NCBI RefSeq assembly: GCF_047338595.1
Contig: NZ_JBLFBO010000013.1
Span: forward strand, 1 to 64,000
Length of the DNA stretch: 64,000 nucleotides
Direction: 5' to 3'
Source of the DNA: Nitrospira_D sp019636945
GTDB taxonomy: Bacteria > Nitrospirota > Nitrospiria > Nitrospirales > Nitrospiraceae
This document shows positions 1-8,072 of the stretch, in pieces (the first letter of the stretch is position 1; the number at the start of each line of letters is the position of its first letter). The notes below the pieces were generated by a model. That model saw only the letters and a program-made list of their open reading frames with translations. It searched no databases and was not told where the DNA came from. The position numbers were made by a program, and so were the translations under genes.

Positions 1-238
1 GCTCGGTCTGTACCGTCTTCGGACTACTGCCATTCCGAGCATTGTCTCCTTTCGAAAGCAAGCGGGCATGAGGCGCATACCCAAGATGGGTGGTCAATTC
101 GGCGGCCAGGGCGCGTTCCACCAACCGTTTCGTGAGGCCTTTCAGCAATCCATGTTCGCCAAGAATCTCTTCCGGGGACTCACAGCCCTGTAGTAATTCA
201 TCCAGCAACGCATCCGTTTGGGTATCTGGCTTGGTCAT
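1..238 (-). CDS. IS256-family (mutator-type) transposase, N-terminal part, runs off window
   Basis: Translating the minus strand from ATG at 238 gives an open frame with no stop to position 1 (79 codons). It begins MTKPDTQTDALLDELLQGC and continues with GLLKGLTKRLVERALAAEL and THLGY, the N-terminal signature of IS256-family DDE transposases, which normally reach about 400 residues. The catalytic residues lie outside the window. A strong Shine-Dalgarno run (GGAGGGAGGG) sits a few bases before the ATG, so the start is secure. Function: cut-and-paste or copy-out transposition of its own element. The insertion interrupts an IS3 element to the right. Confidence 0.88.
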   Translation of the reverse strand, partial: MTKPDTQTDALLDELLQGCESPEEILGEHGLLKGLTKRLVERALAAELTTHLGYAPHARLLSKGDNARNGSSPKTVQTE

Positions 239-293
239 CAAACCCTCCCTCCTCTCTAGAAGAAGCATGATAACCAGTTACACAGTTAATCTT
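1..293 (-). mobile_element. IS256-family insertion sequence, transposase-proximal end (partial)
   Basis: The transposase start lies at 238 and the element continues left beyond the window. Its outer end is placed near 293, because the IS3 OrfB reading frame to the right breaks off there abruptly in the middle of a conserved motif (GSPRIW) and runs into unrelated sequence. The boundary is inferred from that break; the inverted repeat and target duplication cannot be checked without the other end. Confidence 0.65.
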
Positions 294-505
294 ACACGCC
301 CCCAGATGCGTGGACTTCCATAGGTGTGCCGCGACTCTTGATGGATCATGCGAATGGCTGAACGCAGTATACGCGTCTGGATGGAGCGGGCACTCTCCGG
401 CCGTGACCGCCACGCGTAGTAGCCCGCCGCCGAGACGGCAAGGGCACGGCACATCAAGCGGATTGGATAGCGACGGTCGTGTTCCTGGATCACTCGGTAT
501 CTCAT
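278..505 (-). pseudogene. IS3-family transposase OrfB, N-terminal fragment
   Basis: The frame opens at 505, overlapping OrfA by four bases as expected for -1 frameshift-produced OrfAB. It encodes MRYRVIQEHDRRYPIRLMC, then SAAGYYAWRSRP and HTYGSPRIW, the HTH_21 region that precedes the integrase core of OrfB. After GSPRIW it departs into unrelated sequence and stops. The whole DDE integrase core is missing (a full OrfB is about 270-300 residues), so no active transposase can be made from this copy. Confidence 0.85.
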
Positions 506-863
506 CGCGACTCCTTCGCGAAGAACGCCGCCGCACGTTTTAAAAAATCACGCTCCTGCTTCAGCGTCACGTTTTCTCGCCTTAGCCGCACAAGCTCCTC
601 CTGTTCCTCGCGCATCGACTGGCGGGAGTGCCCGTGGCTCTCTGCCTGCTGTTGCTCGGCCCGCCAGCGGTACAGCAGATGGTCGGCGATACCGAGGTCT
701 CGGGCGACTTCAGCGACAGGCCGTGCCGAGTCGCGCACCAACCGAACCGCTTCTGCTTTAAACTCGTTCGTGTACTGCCGTCTGGTTTTCGTGGTCATTC
801 CTTCCTCCAATTTCATCACATCCCTCCTTATACAGGTGTCTGTGAAATCGGGGGAAGGTCAGT
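294..863 (-). mobile_element. IS3-family element, truncated by the IS256 insertion
   Basis: Contains OrfA and the first part of OrfB in the usual overlapping arrangement. The terminal sequence near 831-863 (reading TGACCTTCCCCCGATTTCAC on the minus strand) precedes OrfA like an IS3 inverted repeat. Its outer side abuts an IS1595 transposase reading frame, so this element was itself inserted into an older element. Confidence 0.7.
502..816 (-). CDS. IS3-family transposase OrfA (HTH_Tnp_1)
   Basis: About 100 residues with the helix-turn-helix core TRRQYTNEFKAEAVRLVRDS and LGIADHLLYRWR, followed by a leucine/glutamate-rich coiled coil (EEQEELVRLRRENVTLKQER) typical of IS3 OrfA, which binds element ends and dimerises. 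ATG at 816 and ATG at 798 are both preceded by GGAGG-like sites. OrfA is intact but its OrfB partner is cut, so the protein is probably only a leftover. Confidence 0.88.
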   Translation of the reverse strand: MKLEEGMTTKTRRQYTNEFKAEAVRLVRDSARPVAEVARDLGIADHLLYRWRAEQQQAESHGHSRQSMREEQEELVRLRRENVTLKQERDFLKRAAAFFAKESR

Positions 864-1222
864 TTACCGCGATTATTCCGAATGCCCAGTCGAGAACGCG
901 GCTGCCCATCATTCGTGAGCAGGTGCCACCAGACAGCATCGTCTAAACGGATAGCTTCACCGCGTATGATGTGCTGGATGTCTCAGAGTTTCACCATCGA
1001 CGCGTCAATCACAGCAAGGTCTTCGTCACCAAACGGGGCCATCACATCAATGGGATTGAGAATTTCTGGAACCAAGCGAAGCGGCATTTGCGTCGATTCA
1101 ATGGCATCACACCGAACCATTTCTACTGGTTTTTGAAGGAGTGTGAGTGGCGCCTCAATGGCGGCAATCATCAACAGCTGCTGAAGCAGCTTAAATCCTG
1201 GTACAAATCAACCAGGCACTAG
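864..1222 (+). pseudogene. IS1595-family (ISXO2-like) transposase, C-terminal remnant
   Basis: Reading the plus strand in one frame gives FTAIIPNAQSRTRLPIIREQ...DSIV, a stop TAA at 944-946, then TDSFTAYDVLDVSEFHHRRV, the conserved HINGIENFWNQAKRHLRRFN and ECEWRLN, ending at 1222. This is the ISXO2-like DDE domain of IS1595 transposases. The 5' half is missing where the IS3 element abuts, and the in-frame stop breaks what is left. It is dead sequence that records an older insertion. Confidence 0.85.
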
Positions 1223-1305
1223 CGCTTAGCTATGCCAGCCCCTTATTCTCTTGTACCTCAAGAACCTGCCCCGAAACTGTAAGCGTGTAATCACCCAAAG
1301 TATCT

Positions 1306-2643
1306 TCAGCGTATTTGAACGCCCTGTACCGTGGTGGGTGATTGGGAGTCGCCATCAGCGCGGTATTCATAGGCGCCGATGTCATAAGCACGCCCTTGAG
1401 GGCGAGTCGTACCGGCGAAGTCTGTACGACGAGCCTTCCAAAGAGCGTCGTCAAAAGCTGTACGAAGAGTCTCACCTGGGGGCTCATCAGCGGGAGGCAA
1501 GCCTTTGTCGATGGCTGGGCTTCGTGCAGTCAGGCGGAAATCGGGTGAGGCAGGCAATGTGTTCGATCCGCCGTTCACAAACGCCGGTGGATTTACATTG
1601 ATAATATTATCGCTCGATACGAGGTCTAGTGGACCACCACTCTCTATGGCAAGGGTCCCCCCACTGCCAGACGCATAAAAATGGTTATTGCGGATAGTCA
1701 TACGTGACGAACCTAGGCTGGCGCCGACGAATTCAATCCCCTGCGGTGCCCAAGACACCAAGACGGAATTCTCATAGAAAATGTTGTTCTCAATCCTCGC
1801 GTTGTTACAGGTTGTTCCCCATACGACAATCCCCCCACGGTATCTATTGTAGGCAAAGGTGTTGTTGGCGATGACCCAATTCGTTGAATTAGCAAACTCC
1901 GGTCCGGCAAACTTGGCAGGATTGTAAATGGAAGTGGACGACCCATTAAACGTAATGCCGTAGGACAGGTTGTCGTAAATGAGATTGTTCGTGATCGTCA
2001 TGGCGGAGCCGTTCGCATAAATACCATGCTCTTTATTGCACGCAGAAGGGGTACTGGCGCATAGTGCGAAGTCGCCGTTGTGACTGATGATATTTCGATC
2101 AATCAAAACCCTTGTTCCGCCGACCCCAAGAATCCCTTGCCCTAGGTTGTCACGAATCCTATTGCGCCGGATCGTGCTGTCGTGCAGGTTATGATACTTG
2201 ATCCCTTCATAGCCGTTCCGTATCTCGAATCCTTCAATCGTAATCCAGCCTATGGCGCGATTATACCCATTGGCGTGTTGGATCAGTATTCGGTTTGAGG
2301 TGCTATGAGGGTCGATGAACTGTATGATGGGGGCCTCATCTGGGTAGCTGAGCAAGCGAATGGGCGCACCCGATGTGCCTGAATTACGGAACCGAATCTC
2401 ACCCTCGTTGTACGCCCCACCCCGGACATATGTCGTATCTCCTGCCACCATCGTCCAAACTGCATAAGCCACCGTCCGCCAGGGCTGGCTTTCTGTGCCA
2501 GGATTGCTATTGTTTCCGGTTATGGCGACGTAATATGTTGCCGCATGGGCCACACCAAAGTAGTGCTGACAACTCGCAATGGTTGTCAAGAGGGCACTCG
2601 CGAAAATGCAGGCACCGCTGACTCGTGTGAGTCGAATGATCAT
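1306..2643 (-). CDS. Secreted right-handed parallel beta-helix repeat protein (copy 1)
   Basis: About 445 residues from ATG 2643, which has AAGAGG eight bases upstream; a longer frame from 2715 lacks such a site. The N-terminus is a signal peptide (hydrophobic ACIFASALLTTIAS, then AHA before ATYYVA). The mature part starts TYYVAITGNNSNPGTESQPW, the entry motif of pectate-lyase-like beta-helix proteins (DUF1565 type), followed by ladders with repeated NN, GI and R.NRI motifs such as IRRNRIRDN and IENNIFYENS. Such proteins bind or cleave polysaccharides at the cell surface. Catalytic residues cannot be assigned from sequence alone, so activity is open. A close paralogue lies at 4063-5298. Confidence 0.85.
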   Translation of the reverse strand: MIIRLTRVSGACIFASALLTTIASCQHYFGVAHAATYYVAITGNNSNPGTESQPWRTVAYAVWTMVAGDTTYVRGGAYNEGEIRFRNSGTSGAPIRLLSYPDEAPIIQFIDPHSTSNRILIQHANGYNRAIGWITIEGFEIRNGYEGIKYHNLHDSTIRRNRIRDNLGQGILGVGGTRVLIDRNIISHNGDFALCASTPSACNKEHGIYANGSAMTITNNLIYDNLSYGITFNGSSTSIYNPAKFAGPEFANSTNWVIANNTFAYNRYRGGIVVWGTTCNNARIENNIFYENSVLVSWAPQGIEFVGASLGSSRMTIRNNHFYASGSGGTLAIESGGPLDLVSSDNIINVNPPAFVNGGSNTLPASPDFRLTARSPAIDKGLPPADEPPGETLRTAFDDALWKARRTDFAGTTRPQGRAYDIGAYEYRADGDSQSPTTVQGVQIR

Positions 2644-3069
2644 ATTTAGCCTCTTATAGTCTATAATTATGCTGAGATGGCTCCACAGACATGAGCGTTC
2701 GCACCACATGCTCAAGCAGCAATCATGCCAAATTGGACATTCACGGGTTTGGCAAAAATAAAGAAGAAATTGTAAAAAATCAGTCCAGGCCGTTCAAAAC
2801 CGTTCACGGGCTGTAACTAGTGTGTGCCGAAAAGGACTTTGGCAACTGGTTGCTCTGATTCCTATGCCATCGGGTACTATGGCTGATGCTAGAGCTGGCA
2901 ATGAGAGGGGGCTCCAGAAATTCGGACAGTGTGATAAGTGGCAGCCTGGCTTCACCAACGCCATCGGAAGGTGGCGACACAAAGGAGCGAGGCAATGAAA
3001 CGAACGAGACGGAATCACGGAGCCACCTCTATGTCGCCCATCAATGGCGATGAGTCATGGTATGGAATA
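2644..3069. other. Intergenic stretch upstream of beta-helix copy 1
   Basis: No gene found. It must contain the promoter of the beta-helix gene, but no convincing -35/-10 pair was recognised. The right half holds an IS3 end remnant, described separately. Confidence 0.5.
2907..3040 (+). mobile_element. IS3-family left-end remnant with start of orfA
   Basis: Begins with a terminal-repeat-like sequence GGGGGCTCCAGAAATTCGGA and about 65 bases later has an AAGGAGCGAGGCA ribosome site and ATG at 2995 encoding MKRTRRNHGAT, a typical start of IS3 OrfA (KRTRRNH.A.FKA...). The frame then diverges and no further transposase is present. A related end sequence recurs at 15121. Confidence 0.6.
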
Positions 3070-3969
3070 TAGCTAAGCCCACAATCAGTGATAGCCTCTC
3101 ACGATGTCGTCGAGGGTGGCTTGGTCCTGATACTCGCGGCGCTTCTTGAGAGCGGCGAAGTCATGCTCAATGGGGTTGAAGTCGGGCGAGTACGGCGGCA
3201 GGAAGAGCAGCGTGGCGCCGGTGGCGGCGATGAGCTGCGCCGTCTCGGGCGATTTGTGAAACGAGGCATTATCGAGGATGACGAGATGCTGGGCGTTGAG
3301 GCGCGGGCATAGTCTCGTTTGGAGCCAGGTGTTGAAGATCGCCGTATCGCAGGTGCCCTCGAAGAGCAGCGGTTCTTCGAGTCGTCCATCCATACGGGCG
3401 GCAAGCAGCGAGGTCCGTGGCCGTCGATGCCCGGAGACGAGACCGTCCACGCGGTGGCCCTTCGGCGCATACCCATACCGTCGCGCCGTCGATGTGGCAA
3501 AGCCGCATTCATCGATATGAACGGGCTGTTTGCCACGGCGAAAGAACCGTTCCCGCAGGCGCAGGAACTGTTTCCGTTGCTGCGGATCACGTTCGTGGTA
3601 GCCCATCCTTTTTTTATGGGTCACGGCCAGTTTGTGGAGTGCGTGCCAGATGCAATGCCGGGAGACCTGGAAATGCCGCGCCCGTTCTGCTTGGGTCTGA
3701 TCAGGATGCGCAGCGACATGACGGTGCAGCGCGTCCCAATCCAGTTTACGAGGCCCTTGCGGGCCAGGTCGCTGGTACGCCACACCACCGGGCTTGAGCC
3801 ATCGGTACACACAGGCCTCTCCCACCTTGAATCGCCGAGCGGCCTCGGCCTTGCTGCCCCCACTGCGGACAAAATCCACCACCCGCTGGCGCAAATCAGT
3901 TGAGCATCTCATGCCCCCATGATCGCGCGAGTCGGCCTTCATGTCTATCTATAATTGTGGGCTTAGCTA
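3070..3969 (-). mobile_element. Complete IS630-family element
   Basis: One intact transposase gene is bracketed by inverted repeats. The left end (3068-3085) reads TATAGCTAAGCCCACAAT and the right end (3954-3971) is its exact reverse complement. Both ends sit on TA dinucleotides, as expected for IS630/Tc1-mariner elements that duplicate a TA target. The stop codon of the transposase lies at the inner edge of the left repeat. It separates two paralogous beta-helix genes. Confidence 0.85.
3085..3942 (-). CDS. IS630-family transposase
   Basis: 285 residues, full length for one-frame IS630 transposases. An N-terminal helix-turn-helix region (STDLRQRVVDFVRSGGSKAE, CVYRWLKPG) and a second one (ERARHFQVSRHCIWHAL) precede the DDE domain. 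The acidic residues are visible in HIDECGF, LVILDNASFHKS and YSPDFNPIEHDFAALKKR. An internal methionine at residue 11 (MRCSTDLRQ) is an equally good start. The gene and its inverted repeats appear intact, so this is the one element in the window that could still be active. Confidence 0.92.
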   Translation of the reverse strand: MKADSRDHGGMRCSTDLRQRVVDFVRSGGSKAEAARRFKVGEACVYRWLKPGGVAYQRPGPQGPRKLDWDALHRHVAAHPDQTQAERARHFQVSRHCIWHALHKLAVTHKKRMGYHERDPQQRKQFLRLRERFFRRGKQPVHIDECGFATSTARRYGYAPKGHRVDGLVSGHRRPRTSLLAARMDGRLEEPLLFEGTCDTAIFNTWLQTRLCPRLNAQHLVILDNASFHKSPETAQLIAATGATLLFLPPYSPDFNPIEHDFAALKKRREYQDQATLDDIVRGYH

Positions 3970-4004
3970 TAACGACGGAGGAGGTGTGGTTATAGGATAA
4001 GGGC

Positions 4005-4028
4005 ACCGCGCTGCGTCAGCAGCGCGGT
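4005..4028 (-). terminator. Perfect hairpin downstream of beta-helix copy 2
   Basis: ACCGCGCTGC and GCAGCGCGGT form a perfect 10-bp stem with a GTCA loop, 35 bases past the stop of the 4063-5298 gene. No run of T follows in the direction of transcription, so it is terminator-like but not a classical intrinsic terminator; it may protect the 3' end. Confidence 0.45.
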
Positions 4029-4062
4029 GGTGGATACGATACGAACCGTGGGATCCATGACG

Positions 4063-5298
4063 TCAGTTAGCAAGCTGGAGTGATGTTGGCGCGGCGAGAC
4101 TAGTGCTGCTACTGTAGAATTCAAAGGCACCTATGTCATAGATAGATTGTTGTGGTCGAGTGACGTTCGTGTACGAGGTCTTCGTCGCGGAGGTGGTCAA
4201 GCCCTTATTAATGGCTAGGCTTCCTGAGGTAAGGGCAAAATTCGGTGCTGATGGCCGTGTGGAGGGTGCGTTGACGAATGCCGGATTGACCGTGTTCACT
4301 ACGTTGCCGGACTGTGTGTATTGGGTCCCCTGGGTCCCCCCTTCGATAAATTTTGTGCCTCCAGACCCACTCGCAAAAGCGAGGTTATTTCTAACTGTAT
4401 TCCCTGTACCGGAACCTAGAAACTCAATTCCTTGCCCACGGTAAGATGGCAATGTGACACTATTCTCATAGAAGATATTGTTCTCAATCCGTGCGTTCTT
4501 AGCGGTTGAACCCCAGACGACGATGCCACCACGGTTTCTACTGTAGGCAAAGGTGTTGTTGGCGATGACCCAATTATTCGAGGCCGCGAATTCTGGGCCT
4601 GCATGAACTGTTGTATCATACACAGAACCGCTGGCCCCGTTCAGCGTGATCCCATATGAGAGATTGTCATAGATCAGATTATTCGTGGCCGTAATTGCGC
4701 TTCCATTCAGATAGATACCGTGTGCCTTAATACTGTCTGGTTTTGTCGCAAACGGTCCGTTATGATTGATTCTGTTACGGTCAAAAAGAATCCTAGTGCC
4801 ATTCCCCAAAACGCCTTGATTAATGTTATCGTGGACCCAATTGCGTCGGATCGCGGAATCGTGAAGGTTATAGAGCAGGATTCCATTGTAACAATTCCGG
4901 ATCTCAAACCCTTCAAGGGTGATCCACCCGATTGCATATTTGTAACCCGAGCCGTTCTGGAAGAGGACTGAATTAGCTGAGGTTGCACTTTTGGAGGCGC
5001 AGTTAATGATTGGGAACTGGCCGGGGACATTCAACAGCTTGATCGGAGATGCGCTGGTGCCAGATCTCCTGAATTTAATGCCCGACTCGTTGTACGTACC
5101 TCCTTTTACGTAGGTTGTATCACCTGCGATCATTTTGGACACCGCATAGCCAACGGTCCGCCACGGTTGAGAGCTTGTGCCAGGATTGCCATTGTCTCCG
5201 CTCGTGGCGACATAGTACGTCGCCGCGTGGGTAACCATCGCGGGTAGGAAGCCAGTAGCCAACAATAATACGCTAATTGCCAATTTGAGTGGGGACAT
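4063..5298 (-). CDS. Secreted right-handed parallel beta-helix repeat protein (copy 2)
   Basis: 411 residues with a clear signal peptide (hydrophobic LAISVLLLATGFLPAMV, cleavage after THA). ATG 5298 follows AAAGGAG with eight-base spacing. The mature protein opens with TYYVATSGDNGNPGTSSQPW and carries the same ladder motifs as the 1306-2643 protein (GWITLEGFEIRN, NNLIYDNLSYGITLNG, ENNIFYENS), so the two are paralogues that arose by duplication and are now split by an IS630. A role in polysaccharide binding or cleavage outside the cell is the family expectation; the adjacent polysaccharide island fits it. No lyase catalytic triad could be assigned with confidence. Confidence 0.86.
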   Translation of the reverse strand: MSPLKLAISVLLLATGFLPAMVTHAATYYVATSGDNGNPGTSSQPWRTVGYAVSKMIAGDTTYVKGGTYNESGIKFRRSGTSASPIKLLNVPGQFPIINCASKSATSANSVLFQNGSGYKYAIGWITLEGFEIRNCYNGILLYNLHDSAIRRNWVHDNINQGVLGNGTRILFDRNRINHNGPFATKPDSIKAHGIYLNGSAITATNNLIYDNLSYGITLNGASGSVYDTTVHAGPEFAASNNWVIANNTFAYSRNRGGIVVWGSTAKNARIENNIFYENSVTLPSYRGQGIEFLGSGTGNTVRNNLAFASGSGGTKFIEGGTQGTQYTQSGNVVNTVNPAFVNAPSTRPSAPNFALTSGSLAINKGLTTSATKTSYTNVTRPQQSIYDIGAFEFYSSSTSLAAPTSLQLAN

Positions 5299-5945
5299 GT
5301 GAAAACTCCTTTAATACCTTATGTATGTGTAGTAACCCTCAACCGATGAGGTTTCTGGTAAATTAGGGTGAAGTATGCCAGAAATCAGGACCAGTAATGC
5401 CTCGTTCAAACAATGATAAGCAGTAATCGTGCCCAAATGGAAACTTTTATAAGTGCATAATAAATTGGAAGAAAGATGTTGGGATGGATGTACTTAGGCT
5501 GTAAGTAATGTAGGTGGAAAGAGACACTGGCTATTTCGATGACATCCGGGATTGTGCTGCACCATACGCGCATCCTGCTGAAATCACGGCTCTTGGCGGC
5601 GTACTTATGTTAATGGCTGTGTTCCAGTCGATGCTGTACCTCGGAGTCAACAGGATCAGTATTTTCTCTTGTTTTGTGAAGTAATGTGTGTGATCTTCGA
5701 ACCAACGCGGAGGCCGTTTTTCAGCTGCACCCCCGTTGTGTCCCTCATGAAATGTTTCGGAGTCCGTTGTTGATGAGGATCAGAGAGCCGATACTCTTAT
5801 TCATATCTCTGTACAGAGAGAAGTTCCAAATACCTTGGTCGAGGAATGGCCTGTGGTTTTCGTATTGTGGTGAGTTGAGTCTCTGATCTATCTCTGATTC
5901 ACATATTGTCAAGGCTTGTAAAGACGGAAGGAGGGTGCTTTCTCA
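5299..5945. other. 647-bp intergenic stretch between divergent genes
   Basis: Lies between the beta-helix gene (minus) and the polysaccharide island (plus), so promoters for both should be here. A short open frame at 5686-5886 has no ribosome site or family likeness and was not called. No riboswitch or terminator was recognised. Confidence 0.4.
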
Positions 5946-7091
5946 GTGAAGCAGAGTCAGTGGATCTCGTTGGTGAGACGTTGGATTCCTAAGAATGTTC
6001 GATATTGGGTGCAACGATATATCTGTCTTACTCCGCTCAAATTGCGGTGGAACGAAGAACTATCTTCTCATTCTGGAATTCTTTCAAGTGATAATAATTC
6101 AAGTGGTATCCCTTTCCGTATTGGAATCATCAAGAATTCTATGCAGGCACATGGAAGTTATGTGGCCGCATGTCTGGAAATGGGAGTGCCGTTTAGGGTT
6201 ATCGATATCACGAAATCTGACTGGCTTGACCGAGTACGGGAATCTTCCTGCGAGGCTATACTCGTTTGGGGGGAGCCCTATTTAAGTATTTGGAACTCGA
6301 TGATCAAGGACCGAATCGAAATTCTCGATCGCGAAATGGGAATCCCGGTCTTTCCCACCACGCGTGAAATGTGGTTCTACGAGGACAAGCGCCGGTTGGC
6401 CTATTGGCTGGCAACCAATGGGATTCCCCATCCGCGGACCTGGGTGTTCTATGATCTGGACGAGTGTCGGCAATTTGTTGCTTCGTGTGACCTGCCCGTA
6501 GTTTTTAAAGCGAGTTTCGGCGCGGTGGCTTCCGGAGTAAGGTTATTTCATGATCGGGATAAGCTTCGGCGATTTGTAGGCAAGGTTTTTCAAAAAGGTA
6601 TTCTGCCCAATGGTTTCGATCGCCGCGACAGGCAATGGGGGACCGTGCTCCTTCAGGAGTACATTTCCGTGCTCAAAGAATGGAGATTGGTCAGGATTGG
6701 AGACTCATTTTTCGGCCACGTAAAAGGTTGCGTCGGCGGTTTCCACAGTGGCTCCGGAGTCGTTGAGTGGGATGTTCCTGAAGAACGGCATCTTAATTTT
6801 CTTTTGGACGTTACCGAAAAGGGAGGGTTTCGAAGTATGGACGTTGATGCGTTCGAAACTACAGATGGTCGATTGCTTGTCAATGAACTACAAGCGGTCT
6901 TCGGGGCGAGTCATTCGGTGGATCAGATGCGAAAAGACGGGATAGCGGGGAGGTTTGTACAAAAGGCAGGGAGCTCCGAGTGGATGTTTGAGCCAGGGGA
7001 TTTTGCACGCAATGCCTGTGCGAACGAGAGAGTTCGTTACCTTATCGCATGTCGATCGGGGGAGAAAAAGCAAGAACATGGGGGGGGGTAA
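5946..7091 (+). CDS. ATP-grasp fold ligase-like protein
   Basis: 381 residues starting at GTG 5946, with GGAGGG about a dozen bases upstream. The middle and C-terminal parts have ATP-grasp features: VVFKASFGAVASGVRLF (ATP-binding loop), LLQEYISVLKEWRLVRIGD and the magnesium-binding stretch MDVDAFETTDGRLLVNELQA. The family joins a carboxylate to an amine or thiol through an acyl phosphate. The N-terminal 60 residues carry no recognised motif. It leads a run with a methyltransferase and a GT4 glycosyltransferase, so amide modification of a sugar or carrier is a reasonable guess, no more. The last codons are a run of glycine codons built on a G9 tract that overlaps the next gene's start. Confidence 0.75.
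   Translation: MKQSQWISLVRRWIPKNVRYWVQRYICLTPLKLRWNEELSSHSGILSSDNNSSGIPFRIGIIKNSMQAHGSYVAACLEMGVPFRVIDITKSDWLDRVRESSCEAILVWGEPYLSIWNSMIKDRIEILDREMGIPVFPTTREMWFYEDKRRLAYWLATNGIPHPRTWVFYDLDECRQFVASCDLPVVFKASFGAVASGVRLFHDRDKLRRFVGKVFQKGILPNGFDRRDRQWGTVLLQEYISVLKEWRLVRIGDSFFGHVKGCVGGFHSGSGVVEWDVPEERHLNFLLDVTEKGGFRSMDVDAFETTDGRLLVNELQAVFGASHSVDQMRKDGIAGRFVQKAGSSEWMFEPGDFARNACANERVRYLIACRSGEKKQEHGGG
7080..7088 (+). repeat. Poly-G tract (G9) at the ATP-grasp/methyltransferase junction
   Basis: Nine consecutive G bases encode the terminal glycines of the ATP-grasp gene just before its TAA (7089-7091). Loss of one G would remove that stop and join the frame directly to the downstream methyltransferase frame (reading EHGGGNVMQMWK). 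Nothing else shows that slippage happens. Confidence 0.8.
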
Positions 7092-7095
7092 TGTG

Positions 7096-8055
7096 ATGCA
7101 AATGTGGAAGGCCCGACACATCCTATTGGGGATGTTGACATGGGTGCCTATCTTGAATGCATGGCGTCAACGCCATGCCTCGACCGGAGGATCTGACTCG
7201 GCTCGATACTGCTATTCCGTTTGGTTTCGTCACTTAATCACGCTCAACCGGTATGGTTTCAATGTTAGGGGGGCGAACATTGGTGAGCTGGGTCCAGGAG
7301 ACAGTCTTGGTATCGGCCTTTCGGCCTTGCTCTCCGGTGCGGGCCGATACGTGGGATTGGATATCGTCCCCTATTCAGCGAAGGCTGATTTGAACAAGAT
7401 GCTTGATGAGCTGCTGGATATGTATATGAAGGAGGCGCAGGTGCCGGACGACAAGGAATTTCCTTCCGTTCGACCCCGGATCGATTCGTGGGAGTATCCA
7501 CGTCATGCAGTTGATCGGGGGAATGTCATCACTAAAGCCGAAGAGATTCGCGCTCAGCTCGGAAGCGGGCTCGACAGCGGTTTTCTTCTCGGGTACAGAG
7601 TTCCGTGGATGTCGTTGCCGCAGATTGATGAAGCCTCTCTGGACTTAATTTTCTCGCAGGCCGTGCTTGAGCACGTTGACAGTCTTGAGGAGACGTATCG
7701 GGCTATGTTTGCCTGGCTGAAGCCCGGCGGCTACTCATCGCATGTGATCGATTTTAGGGCTCATGGTCGGTCGCCGTTTTGGAACGGTCATCGGGCCTAC
7801 TCCGATCGGCAGTGGAAACTGGTCCGGGGAAAACGGGAATTTCTGTTAAATCGTGAGCCGCTCAGCACACATCTTACTCTCGCCAAGAAAGTGGGTTTTG
7901 AGCTCCTCCTAACGCAGCGAGATCAAGCACCGCATGGACTTGACGCATCGGCTCTGGCCCGGCGATTCTCAAAAATGAGCGAACCCGACGCCCTAACAAG
8001 CGGTGTCTTGTTGGTTCTCCAAAAACCTAAATCTGTTCAGGTGCTCGGCAACTAG
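7096..8055 (+). CDS. Class I SAM-dependent methyltransferase
   Basis: About 319 residues from ATG 7096; an in-frame ATG at 7078 would add six residues, and still earlier starts lie inside the ATP-grasp gene. Motif I is IGELGPGDSLGIGLSALL, motif II is YVGLDIV, and IDEASLDLIFSQAVLEHVDS followed by LKPGG is the usual post-II/III block of small-molecule methyltransferases. The stretch between 130 and 190 is unusually long and contains RVPWMSLPQ. It is likely to methylate a sugar or glycan tip, given glycosyltransferases on both sides; the substrate is not deducible. Its stop lies 17 bases before the next gene. Confidence 0.82.
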   Translation: MQMWKARHILLGMLTWVPILNAWRQRHASTGGSDSARYCYSVWFRHLITLNRYGFNVRGANIGELGPGDSLGIGLSALLSGAGRYVGLDIVPYSAKADLNKMLDELLDMYMKEAQVPDDKEFPSVRPRIDSWEYPRHAVDRGNVITKAEEIRAQLGSGLDSGFLLGYRVPWMSLPQIDEASLDLIFSQAVLEHVDSLEETYRAMFAWLKPGGYSSHVIDFRAHGRSPFWNGHRAYSDRQWKLVRGKREFLLNREPLSTHLTLAKKVGFELLLTQRDQAPHGLDASALARRFSKMSEPDALTSGVLLVLQKPKSVQVLGN

Positions 8056-8072
8056 TCTCCCGAAAGAATTCC

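Noticed and set aside
1230..1487. 85-codon minus-strand frame between the IS1595 remnant and the beta-helix gene
   Set aside because: It overlaps the end of the beta-helix gene in another frame and has no ribosome site; only its last 30 residues lie in free sequence.
3319..3903. 194-codon plus-strand frame inside the IS630 transposase
   Set aside because: Antisense to the intact transposase, with no transposase or passenger motif.
5686..5886. 66-codon plus-strand frame upstream of the ATP-grasp gene
   Set aside because: No ribosome site, no domain, and it lies in a probable promoter region.
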